This document shows, piece by piece, positions 1-6,611 of a DNA stretch of 7,379 bases (position 1 is its first letter; the number at the start of each line of letters is the position of its first letter). The stretch spans positions 1-7,379 of the forward strand of contig JAFGRS010000560.1 in assembly GCA_016935045.1 (NCBI GenBank). Direction: 5' to 3'. The DNA is from Lentisphaeria bacterium. Lineage in GTDB: Bacteria > Verrucomicrobiota > Lentisphaeria > Oligosphaerales > JAFGRS01. The position numbers and the translations under genes were made by a program. The notes under the pieces are model-generated. The model did no database searches. It saw nothing but the letters and a program-made list of their open reading frames with translations, and was not told the origin of the DNA.

Positions 1-63
1 CTCGACTCGCTCGACTCCCCCTCCCCGGCCCGTCGCCGGCGGCGCGCGTCTGGGGCGGCCGCT
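1..63. other. Downstream flank of the glycosidase-like gene
   Basis: Very GC-rich sequence after the stop codon of the glycosidase-like gene, with a short direct repeat (ctcgactc at 1-8 and 10-17). No intrinsic terminator with a U tract and no coding region could be supported. The window ends too soon to say whether another gene follows. Confidence 0.4.
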
Positions 64-3000
64 TCATTGTCTCTGCGCATCCACGCGGAGGACCGCTCCG
101 GCAAGGGTCAGGACGCGGACCTCTTCCGGGGCCAGCGTCAGGGGAGCTTCGGCACCGTTGCCGCCCGGTGTCGTGGCGAGACCGAGGGCAGCCGCATCGA
201 TGTGGATGCGGCTGGTCTGGGCTTCGTCGCTGTCGTTGAAGGCGGTCAGGTACAGGGGTCCGCCGGGGCTGCCGAAGCGTTCGAGGTACACCTTCGGGTT
301 GTCGCTGCGGGCGTGGGTGACGGGTTCCCATCCCGCGGCACTGAGGGCGCGGATGACGGGGAGGAAGCGGCGGAAGAGGGGCCGGTCGCGCTCGTAGAGT
401 GCGGGCCGGGTCCAGTAGGGGTCGTCGGCCGCATTGTGACTGAAGAAACCGGGGAAGATGCCGTAGGCGAGGCAGCGGCTGAAATAGCGTTCGACCCAGG
501 CCGGTTCGAAGGTATCGAACACGGTGTTGAGCAGCAGCAGGTACGGGCGCCGGCAGCAGAGTGCGCGGCGGTAGTTCATGACGGCATCGGGATTGGGCGT
601 GTAGGCGCCTCCCGGGGCCCAGTTGGTTTCCGTTCCCATGATATCGAGCCAGGCGGCGCCCCAGGGGAAGCGGTGCGGGGTGCTGTTGGCGAACATCATG
701 CGGTCCTCGGCCCACATCCGGCGGGCCACCTCCCGGGTGAATTCGAGGGTGTTGAAGATCCCCAGCTGGCAGACCCGTCCCTCGCGGTCGAACACCAGTG
801 GGATCTCGGCGCCGGCGAAATGCTCCGCGCGGTAGTTGCGTTCGGCGGCGGCCATTTCGAAGGAATCGATGTAGGTGCCGTCCAGCCGCGGCGGCGGGGC
901 GGCGCCATTGTCCCCGGGCTCGAAGCCGTCCTGTCGGATCCGGTTGGTCTCGTCCCCCTCCTGGACGAGGGAGGCGTCGTCGAACCACACCGTGCCTGCG
1001 CAGGGCGCCCGGAAGAGGAGGTGGAAGCTCAGGGAGCGGACCGCTTGGGCCGGTTCGAGGCGTTGTTCGAGGAGCTGCCAGTCGTGGGTCCCGGTTCGGG
1101 CTGCGGCGACGAACCCCCAGCCGGGCGTCCCGTCGGCATAGACGAGGTCGATGTAGAGGGAGTAGTTGCTGCTCGGCGTGCCGCTGACCTTTTCGGCCCG
1201 GGTCCAGGCCCTGGCGGTGAGGGGTCGCGGTTCGGTCTGCCCCAGGACCACGGTCTGGGTGGCGCCCTGGCCGGGCCCGTCCCCCGCACGTGTGAGCCGT
1301 GCCGCACTGGATCCGTTCCTGCCCGCGCCGGGCACGATTTCGTAGCCGGCATCCCATGGACGCCAGGCCGTACGCTGTTGTCCGGCACGTTCCACGGCCC
1401 GACGGATGGTCCCCCACTCGTGCTCGAACTGGGTGACCGAATCCGCCGTGCCGCCGGCGGCCGCATGGGGACTGGGATTGAGCAGATAGAGGGCCCCGTC
1501 GCACCAGGGGGCCTTGACGATCCCGCCGGACCATTCCCCCTCCTCGGTCACGATGGCCGAGGCCAGGGCCGCGCGCATCGCCGGATCTCCGGCCGCGGCC
1601 CGTTCGCGGACATGGGCCCGGGCGCGCGCGTCGCTGCGCTCCATCCCGGCGGGCATGGGCACCCACAGGCTCATGGGCTCGACGTAGACGAAGCTGTCGA
1701 TCCCGTGCTGCTCGTCAAAGGCCACGTTCGGCGCCCCCTCCTGGAACTGAAAGCCGAAGTCCTCGAACCCCTTCACCGTGGCGATGTCCGTGAAGGGCAT
1801 CCAGATGCCCTCGCCACGATTGCGCTTCGTAAAGCATTGCGGAAGAAGACTATAGTACCGCTCCAGCGCCGAGCGGAAGCCCCAGGCGGGATCGCAGGGG
1901 TAGAGCATCACCGCAAAGGACGCCCGTCCGGGAGATGCCCGAACCGCCGGCGACAGCCCCAGGTCGACCGCGGCCACGAACTCCGCGGATGCGGGCGCAT
2001 AGGCAAAACGCCAGAGTCTGGGGACATCGAGGGGCGCCGCGAGGGCCAGGGCCCGCTCGGGGCCGCTGACGCAGGCCAGGGGATAGAGCGAGGCCATGCC
2101 GTTGGCGCCGGCGCCGATGGCGGTCCAGCGCTGGAAGGCGCCGTTGCCTTCGATGCGGCGTCGGGTCCGCTGATCGTCATGCCAGTCCCATCCCTGCGCC
2201 GGAACCGCATGGGTGCAGTAGACGGTGACGGCCCGTTCGCGGCCGCTCAGGTCGCGGATCTCGCCGTCCAGCCGGATGCCATCCCCGGCCCGGGTCATGT
2301 CCGCGGTGATCTCCAGCTCGAGGGCAGCCAGCGTGGCCGACCATCGGCGGCCAGCGGGGATGGGTGCCTCGACAAAGCTCTCGGGCTGCAGGAAGTCGGA
2401 TCCCGCGGCGACGTCCCGCAGGAAGAGTCCCAATCCCAGAGCGGGGAGTTCCTGCAGCCTGATCTCGGCGGCCTGGGCAAGGGTGTTCACCGGCACGGCA
2501 TCGAAGGTGTGGGCCTCGCCGGGACCGCTGAGTTCGCGGAGGCCGAAGCCATCGAACCAGGCGGTGCCGGAGCGTCTGCGGAAGATGCCGTGCACCAGGA
2601 CCGTGCGGACCGGCTTCTCGGGGACGACCAGGACCGTGCGCTTCTGCCAGTCATGGGTGCCGGGGCGAAAGGGAGCGATCTGCCCCCAGAGGGGCGTCCC
2701 ATCCATGTATTCGAGATCCAGGTAGAGGGAGTAATCGCCGTTCGAGCCGCCGCTCACACCCTCCGCGCGACTCCAGCAGGTGGCCAGGATGGGCACGGCC
2801 TCGGTCTGGTCGAGCCGGACTTCGTAGGTCAGCCCGCGGTGTTCCTCGGGGCTGTCATTGCGGCAACGGGCGCTGCGGCGCCCGTCGTGGCGGACCTCGG
2901 CATCCAGGCTGTAGCCGCGCTCCCATGGCCGCCAGCCGCGCGCGGCTCCCTCGGCGTGTTCTTCGAGGCCGCCATTCGTGATCCGTTCCTCCCCGGCCGC

Positions 3001-3096
3001 CGCGGCCTGGGAGAGGCTCCGCTTCAGGACCCGGTCGGCCGCAGCGAGCCCCGTAGAGACCAGGAGAAGACAGAAAGCCAAGGTTGCGGCCTTCAT
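64..3096 (-). CDS. Exported glycoside-hydrolase-like protein with two carbohydrate-binding-like modules
   Basis: Predicted 1010-residue exported protein, probably acting on a glycan; the substrate is unknown. Visible order: signal peptide (1-20); carbohydrate-binding-like beta-sandwich A (about 36-190); a second beta-rich region (about 205-400), as often precedes glycosidase barrels; a presumed (beta/alpha)8 barrel beginning near 400 (WMPFTDI at 432-438, FVYVEP at 469-474); module B (about 572-713), homologous to A and interrupting the barrel; barrel resumption at 739 (DGTYIDSFE), with GTETNW at 821-826 and FFSHNAADDPYW at 884-895; then a C-terminal beta domain (about 933-1005). D744, E747 and E823 are candidate catalytic acids, inferred only from their place at presumed strand ends. 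The ATG at 3096 is chosen because a signal peptide follows it directly and GGGAGA lies 9 nt upstream. The frame stays open to 3540, but that extension overlaps the upstream gene and has low-complexity composition. It is last in the apparent operon. The glycosidase role is an inference from architecture; no known family was matched with certainty. Confidence 0.8.
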   Translation of the reverse strand: MKAATLAFCLLLVSTGLAAADRVLKRSLSQAAAAGEERITNGGLEEHAEGAARGWRPWERGYSLDAEVRHDGRRSARCRNDSPEEHRGLTYEVRLDQTEAVPILATCWSRAEGVSGGSNGDYSLYLDLEYMDGTPLWGQIAPFRPGTHDWQKRTVLVVPEKPVRTVLVHGIFRRRSGTAWFDGFGLRELSGPGEAHTFDAVPVNTLAQAAEIRLQELPALGLGLFLRDVAAGSDFLQPESFVEAPIPAGRRWSATLAALELEITADMTRAGDGIRLDGEIRDLSGRERAVTVYCTHAVPAQGWDWHDDQRTRRRIEGNGAFQRWTAIGAGANGMASLYPLACVSGPERALALAAPLDVPRLWRFAYAPASAEFVAAVDLGLSPAVRASPGRASFAVMLYPCDPAWGFRSALERYYSLLPQCFTKRNRGEGIWMPFTDIATVKGFEDFGFQFQEGAPNVAFDEQHGIDSFVYVEPMSLWVPMPAGMERSDARARAHVRERAAAGDPAMRAALASAIVTEEGEWSGGIVKAPWCDGALYLLNPSPHAAAGGTADSVTQFEHEWGTIRRAVERAGQQRTAWRPWDAGYEIVPGAGRNGSSAARLTRAGDGPGQGATQTVVLGQTEPRPLTARAWTRAEKVSGTPSSNYSLYIDLVYADGTPGWGFVAAARTGTHDWQLLEQRLEPAQAVRSLSFHLLFRAPCAGTVWFDDASLVQEGDETNRIRQDGFEPGDNGAAPPPRLDGTYIDSFEMAAAERNYRAEHFAGAEIPLVFDREGRVCQLGIFNTLEFTREVARRMWAEDRMMFANSTPHRFPWGAAWLDIMGTETNWAPGGAYTPNPDAVMNYRRALCCRRPYLLLLNTVFDTFEPAWVERYFSRCLAYGIFPGFFSHNAADDPYWTRPALYERDRPLFRRFLPVIRALSAAGWEPVTHARSDNPKVYLERFGSPGGPLYLTAFNDSDEAQTSRIHIDAAALGLATTPGGNGAEAPLTLAPEEVRVLTLAGAVLRVDAQRQ
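958..1383 (-). repeat. Carbohydrate-binding-like module B (within the barrel)
   Basis: Residues about 572-713 of the glycosidase-like protein. It aligns with module A through WRPWDAGY, LGQTEPRPLTARAWTRAE, NYSLYIDL, DGTPGWG, GTHDWQ and GTVWFDDASL. The sequence before it (KAPWCDGALYLLNPSP, 528-543) and after it (DGTYIDSFE, 739-747) reads as barrel, so the module is a domain insertion rather than an end-to-end tandem. The copies are well diverged, which argues for an old duplication rather than recent recombination. Confidence 0.7.
2527..2991 (-). repeat. Carbohydrate-binding-like module A (N-terminal copy)
   Basis: Residues about 36-190 of the glycosidase-like protein. The module opens with NGGLE and WRPWERGY, contains VSGGSNGDYSLYLDL, DGTPLWG and GTHDWQ, and closes with GTAWFDGFGL. 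The opening NGGLE and closing W-F-D-(G/D) pattern are typical of CBM4/9/22-like jelly-roll modules. The same landmarks recur in the same order at 958-1383, so the two are copies of one domain. The specific family and ligand are not identified. Confidence 0.7.
3037..3096 (-). other. Sec-type signal peptide of the glycosidase-like protein
   Basis: Residues 1-20 have a lysine at position 2, a hydrophobic core (LAFCLLLVSTGL) and small residues AAA before Asp21, fitting signal peptidase I cleavage around residue 20. The cysteine at position 9 sits inside the hydrophobic core and lacks an L-[AS]-[GA]-C lipobox, so a lipoprotein is not indicated. The signal peptide is also the main argument for the start codon at 3096. 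Confidence 0.75.
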
Positions 3097-3105
3097 GGCA
3101 GGCAA

Positions 3106-3111
3106 TCTCCC
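3106..3111 (-). promoter_or_regulatory. Ribosome binding site of the glycosidase-like gene
   Basis: The minus strand reads GGGAGA, then 9 nt, then ATG at 3096. It is a reasonable Shine-Dalgarno sequence and supports this start over any longer reading that begins inside the HEAT gene. Confidence 0.55.
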
Positions 3112-3154
3112 GTTCCGTCTGCTCTGAACAGCAGAACTCGCCGGCAGGCGCAAG

Positions 3155-3181
3155 GGGAACGCCCATTCCCGCGGCGTTCCC
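3155..3181 (-). other. Perfect 9-bp hairpin in the gap between HEAT and glycosidase-like genes
   Basis: The minus strand reads GGGAACGCC, a 9-nt loop, then GGCGTTCCC: a perfect 9-bp inverted repeat. No run of U follows (next bases CTTGCGCC), so it is not a standard intrinsic terminator. It sits 58 nt upstream of the next start codon, directly after a second hairpin. Possible roles are mRNA stabilisation or processing, or partial termination that sets a different expression level for the last gene. Confidence 0.5.
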
Positions 3182-3210
3182 GCCGGCGCCGCGAGCCGAG
3201 CGCCGCCGGC
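3182..3210 (-). other. GC-rich hairpin abutting the 9-bp hairpin
   Basis: On the minus strand GCCGGCG pairs with CGCCGGC (7 bp); a further GCG/CGC triplet pairs inside across a 2-nt bulge, leaving a 7-nt loop. It begins 43 nt after the stop codon of the HEAT gene and ends exactly where the next hairpin starts. No U tract follows. High background GC makes such pairing easier by chance, so confidence is moderate. Confidence 0.4.
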
Positions 3211-3253
3211 TCCCGCCCGGTACTCGGGATCGCCCTGGCCTTGCCCTCGAGGC

Positions 3254-6200
3254 TCACTTCTCCGGCAGGCCATGGCGGATGCCGTCGAGGTGGCTGCCGT
3301 CGGCGGCGCGCACGCGGGCGCAGACTCCCCAGCCGCCCTGTCCCTGGGTGATTTTGAGGAGTAGGGTGTTGGCTCCCTGGCGCAGGCGGATTTTGGCCTT
3401 GTCGTCGCCGGGTCGAACGGGTCTGGCGGCATTGTTGCTATGGGCCACTTCCCCGTTGAGCCAGGCCTTGATGCCGTCGTCGCTGCCGATTTCGAGTTGG
3501 GCCTCGCAGGCCTGCTCCGCGTGGATGAGGCTGCGGACATAGGCCGCGCGGTGGTCGCCGCCGTAGATCTTGCCGAAATCCAGTTCCCAGGGGCGTTGCG
3601 GGTTGGGGCCCGGAGGCGCCGGGCGCCAGCCGTCGAAGTCGGGTTTGGTCTCCGGGTCGAAGGGAAGGTCGAGAAGCTCCGCGCCCTCCTTGCCGGCGAC
3701 CAGGAAGGGCCCGCAGGTCTCCCAGGCAGGGATGAAGTCCTCGGCCGCCTCGAGGTCCGTCAGGCGTTGGCGGACGCGTTCCCTGAGGTCCGGAGCCGCG
3801 GCCTGGGCGATGACGGCTTCGAGGATGGGCTTCTCCTGGGCCGGGAGTCCCCCCGCGAGCCGCAGTGCCTCGAGGGCCGCCTCCGCCTGCCGGTCCCCCC
3901 CCGCCACGCTCCGGCGCGCCACCTCGAAGAGGCGCGGGTCCCCCGGGGCCACCGCCTCGGGCAGCGGCGACCCGTCCGCGGCCCGCAGGCGTGCCGCGCC
4001 CGACCAGTTTCCTCCGGTCTGGCTGACCTTAAGGAGGATGGCATTCCAGCCGGCAGTCAGGGCCACGGCGGCCGTATCCTGGGCGGGAGCGACGGCGCGG
4101 TCCGCGTCGTTGACCAGTGCCTCCGTGCCGTTGACCCAGGCTTTGACCCCGTCGTCGGAGCCGACTTCGAGGCGGGCCCGGGTACTGTCCGGCACCCAGG
4201 CGAGGGTCCGCAGGTAGGCGACGCACTGGCTGCCGCCGAGGATCACGTCCAGGGGCACATACCAGGTTTTTCCGGGTTCGCTGCCGGTGGCGACCACTCT
4301 CCAGCCCGGGTCTTTGGCGGGTTCGGTCTCGGGGGGGAAGGGGATGGGGAGGAGGTCTTTTCCGGCCTTGCCCTTCTGGGTGTAGGGACCGGCAAGGAAC
4401 CAGCGCTCGATGTAGCCGTCATAGGTATCGATCTGGCCGAGCAACTCCCCGGCCCGGGCCTTGGCCGCCTCCCCCGCCTCGGCGCCGAGGACCGCCTGCA
4501 ATCCCTGACGTGCCGCGTCCGGCAGCGTCCAGCGAATGGCGTCCGCAACCTGGTTCACCGCGACGGCCGCTTCGGCCGCCAGGGCCGCATCCGGCAGGAA
4601 ACTCCCCGCCAGTTCCATGGCGCCCGGGTGGGGGACTTCCCCGAGACCGGCCAGAACCAGCTTCTTCTCCTCGGCGCGCAGGTCGGCGGACAGGATGCCG
4701 CGGTAGAGTGCCACTTTCTCCTCCGCGGGTGCGCCGCAGACCTCCCGCACGAGGCGGGTATAGCCGCGCAGGGCGAGGACCTTCGGGAGGATTTCCGTTT
4801 CGTCCCGGATGAGCGCCCGGAGATCGTCGGCGACGCTCATGTCCGGCCAGTCCCCGAAGGCCCGGATGGCGGCCAGCCGGATCTCCGCATCCGGGTCCGC
4901 CGCGGCGGTGCGCACGGCCTGGGCCGCCCTCTCGCCCCCGAGCCGGCCGAGGGCGCGCAGCAGCAGGGCCCGGGCGGGTTTTCCGGCCGTGCGGATGGCC
5001 GCCAGGATCGGTTCGCTGAGCAGCTCCACCGAGGCGGTACGACGACTGACTGCCACGATGGCCTTCTGGGCCGTCTCCCGTTCAGCATCGCTGGGGGCCG
5101 CCAGGAGCAGATCGACCAGGGCGCTGCCGTGTTCCGGCGCCGCGAGGGCCCCGAGGCCGTCGAGGGCGGCGGTGCGGACCGTTTTCGCGGCGTCGTTGCG
5201 GGCGGTCTGGACCAGGGTGTCGACGGCGGCGGGCGAGCGTCGGACGGTAAGGGTATGGACGAGGTCGGTCCTGGCGTCTTCGGCCGCGGTCTTCAAGGCC
5301 TCGGCCACGGCCCGCACCACGGCCGCGTCGCCGGGGAGTAGGGCCAACGCGTTCCTGGCCGCATCGCGCACCGCCGGTGTGCCCGCGGGGATCAGGCGGA
5401 CCAATTCCGGGGCGGCCCGTTCGTCGCCGAGTCTCCCCATGCCGTCGATGGCTGCCAGGCGGACACTCTCGTCCTCGTCCGCCGCCGCCGCCGCGAACAC
5501 CGGAAAGGCCTCCGCATAGTGCGCCTCGGCCAGGACACTCAGCAATTCCGCCTTCAGCCCCGGGAGCGCGGACGCAATGCGCCGGGTGACGGCCGGCACC
5601 ACCACCCGGGCCGGCATGCTGCTGAGGGCCATGCGGGCCGCGCCCTGGATCTCGGCGTCGGCGTCTTCGAGGAAGCCGAAGAGCGCCGGCAGTTCGTCGG
5701 CGCCGCCTGCCCGGCCGATCCCCAGGATGGCGGCGCACTTCTCGTGCCGGCTGCCCCCGAGCAGGTCGCGGTACACGTCCAGGGCTTCGCGGGAACGGCC
5801 GTCGGCGCACAGCCTCTCGGCGATGCAGAGTCGTGCCTCCCTGGTGGCCCGGCCCAAGGCCTCGGGTTCCCGCCCGCCGGCGTTCGCCAGCGGGGCCAGG
5901 GCCGCCGCGTCCCCGATCCGCGCCAGCGACTGCACGGCGGCCAGACGGACAGCGCCATCCGCATCGCCCAGGAACCGGCTCACCGTCTGCGCATGGCTCC
6001 CATCCCCATGGTAGCCGATGGCCTGCAGCAGGGCTCCCCGCCAGGCCGGGTCGGCGGCGGCCGACAGCTCCCGGACCAGGGCCTGCCCGGCCTCGGGGGT
6101 CGGGTTCGCCGCGAGGGCACGGCGCGCCTGTTCGCGAACCGGGAATGCCTTGTCCCCGAGGGCCGCGGCCAGGGCCGGTACGGCGGCCTGGCGGCCGATC

Positions 6201-6550
6201 CACTGCAACTGTCCCACCAGGAACAGCCGTGCCGTCTCGTTGGCGTCCGGGCTCGAGAGAGCCTCGCCCAGGCCACGGCACATGGCCAGCCGTTCGGCCT
6301 CCGCGCCCGGACGTCCCGCCTGCCAGCAGCGTTGCTGCAGGGACTCCTGGGCCCGCTTGCGGACCTCCATGTCCGGGCTGCCCACATCCTGGAGGACGGA
6401 GAGGACGGCCCGGGGGCCGGCGGCGGCAGGGTCCGCTGCGTCCTCGGCTGCCTGCAGACGGGGGGTGAGGGCGGCCGAGACGGCCATCGTGACCGCCAGC
6501 AGGACTGCCGGGGCAGCCGTCGAGCCGGACCGGGGGAACGTGCAGTTCAT
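3254..6550 (-). CDS. Exported HEAT-repeat protein with twin C-terminal SDDG beta-sandwich modules
   Basis: Predicted 1098-residue exported protein. Residues 1-35 form a signal peptide (hydrophobic core AAPAVLLAVTMAVSAAL, likely cleavage near LQAA-E). About 45-700 is a long alpha solenoid of HEAT/PBS-lyase-like repeats, seen as recurring D-x-x-x-VRxAAxxxLxxLG units, for example ADGAVRLAAVQSLARIG (198-213), DESVRLAAIDGMGRLG (360-375) and DAEIRLAAIRAFGDW (554-568). Two homologous beta-sandwich modules follow (about 711-862 and 937-1088), each with a W-x(3)-GP(Y/F) opening and GSDDG(V/I)KAW(V/L)NG (797-808, 1022-1033), joined by a helical linker. Such DDG motifs resemble the ligand- or Ca-binding loop of PA14-like domains. 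No CXXCH haem motif or enzymatic signature was seen, so a scaffold or binding role is likeliest. AGGGAAAGG ends 8 nt before the ATG. It lies 61 nt after the oxidoreductase and 157 nt before the glycosidase-like gene. Repeat architecture is clear; function is inferred. Confidence 0.88.
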   Translation of the reverse strand: MNCTFPRSGSTAAPAVLLAVTMAVSAALTPRLQAAEDAADPAAAGPRAVLSVLQDVGSPDMEVRKRAQESLQQRCWQAGRPGAEAERLAMCRGLGEALSSPDANETARLFLVGQLQWIGRQAAVPALAAALGDKAFPVREQARRALAANPTPEAGQALVRELSAAADPAWRGALLQAIGYHGDGSHAQTVSRFLGDADGAVRLAAVQSLARIGDAAALAPLANAGGREPEALGRATREARLCIAERLCADGRSREALDVYRDLLGGSRHEKCAAILGIGRAGGADELPALFGFLEDADAEIQGAARMALSSMPARVVVPAVTRRIASALPGLKAELLSVLAEAHYAEAFPVFAAAAADEDESVRLAAIDGMGRLGDERAAPELVRLIPAGTPAVRDAARNALALLPGDAAVVRAVAEALKTAAEDARTDLVHTLTVRRSPAAVDTLVQTARNDAAKTVRTAALDGLGALAAPEHGSALVDLLLAAPSDAERETAQKAIVAVSRRTASVELLSEPILAAIRTAGKPARALLLRALGRLGGERAAQAVRTAAADPDAEIRLAAIRAFGDWPDMSVADDLRALIRDETEILPKVLALRGYTRLVREVCGAPAEEKVALYRGILSADLRAEEKKLVLAGLGEVPHPGAMELAGSFLPDAALAAEAAVAVNQVADAIRWTLPDAARQGLQAVLGAEAGEAAKARAGELLGQIDTYDGYIERWFLAGPYTQKGKAGKDLLPIPFPPETEPAKDPGWRVVATGSEPGKTWYVPLDVILGGSQCVAYLRTLAWVPDSTRARLEVGSDDGVKAWVNGTEALVNDADRAVAPAQDTAAVALTAGWNAILLKVSQTGGNWSGAARLRAADGSPLPEAVAPGDPRLFEVARRSVAGGDRQAEAALEALRLAGGLPAQEKPILEAVIAQAAAPDLRERVRQRLTDLEAAEDFIPAWETCGPFLVAGKEGAELLDLPFDPETKPDFDGWRPAPPGPNPQRPWELDFGKIYGGDHRAAYVRSLIHAEQACEAQLEIGSDDGIKAWLNGEVAHSNNAARPVRPGDDKAKIRLRQGANTLLLKITQGQGGWGVCARVRAADGSHLDGIRHGLPEK
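3287..3742 (-). repeat. SDDG beta-sandwich module 2 of the HEAT protein
   Basis: Residues about 937-1088. Landmarks: DFIPAWETCGPF, LDLPFDPETKP, GGDHRAAYVRS, GSDDGIKAWLNG, GANTLLLKITQGQGGWGVCARVRAADGSHL. The SDDG-KAW-NG core and the RAADGS ending are kept from module 1 while the intervening strands have diverged. Confidence 0.7.
3965..4420 (-). repeat. SDDG beta-sandwich module 1 of the HEAT protein
   Basis: Residues about 711-862. Landmarks: DGYIERWFLAGPY, LPIPFPPETEP, GGSQCVAYLRT, GSDDGVKAWVNG, GWNAILLKVSQTGGNWSGAARLRAADGSPL. The same string of landmarks recurs in module 2. The fold is inferred to be a PA14-like or related carbohydrate- or ligand-binding jelly roll. Confidence 0.7.
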
Positions 6551-6558
6551 GGGTCGTA

Positions 6559-6567
6559 CCTTTCCCT
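6559..6567 (-). promoter_or_regulatory. Ribosome binding site of the HEAT-repeat gene
   Basis: The minus strand reads AGGGAAAGG followed by 8 nt and ATG at 6550. Two purine-rich G tracts give alternative anti-SD pairings. It supports the ATG that begins the signal peptide rather than the internal Met22, which would remove most of the hydrophobic segment. Confidence 0.55.
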
Positions 6568-6589
6568 GTACCGCAGGGGCTGCGGCTAC
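6568..6589 (-). other. Small hairpin directly upstream of the HEAT gene ribosome binding site
   Basis: On the minus strand CCGCAG pairs with CTGCGG around a CCC loop; GTA/TAC can extend the stem across one bulged G. The stem ends at the base next to the Shine-Dalgarno sequence and leaves it unpaired. There is no U tract, so it is not a terminator; it may keep the ribosome binding site accessible, mark an mRNA processing point, or be chance. Confidence 0.4.
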
Positions 6590-6611
6590 CGGTTTTCAGC
6601 CAACGGGACCT

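Noticed and set aside
3118..3135. A 6-bp inverted repeat (tctgct/agcaga) just upstream of the glycosidase-like ribosome binding site
   Set aside because: Short stem and not overlapping the Shine-Dalgarno sequence; too weak to claim as an operator or riboswitch.
3155..3181. An intrinsic terminator after the HEAT gene
   Set aside because: The stem is strong, but no U-rich tract follows on the minus strand and the next gene is co-directional with a good ribosome binding site.
67..3351. A 1094-codon open frame on the plus strand
   Set aside because: It is antisense to the glycosidase-like gene; its product is a Gly/Arg/Ala/Val-rich string without domains. Long antisense frames are expected in GC-rich genes with few A/T third positions.
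3097..3540. An N-terminal extension of the glycosidase-like frame by 148 codons
   Set aside because: It overlaps the end of the HEAT gene in another frame, crosses the non-coding gap, is low-complexity and Arg/Pro/Ala/Ser-rich, and would bury a good signal peptide in mid-protein.
3254..6550. The HEAT protein as a cytochrome-linked dehydrogenase of the kind found in Planctomycetota
   Set aside because: No CXXCH haem-binding motif or beta-propeller dehydrogenase segment is present in the sequence.
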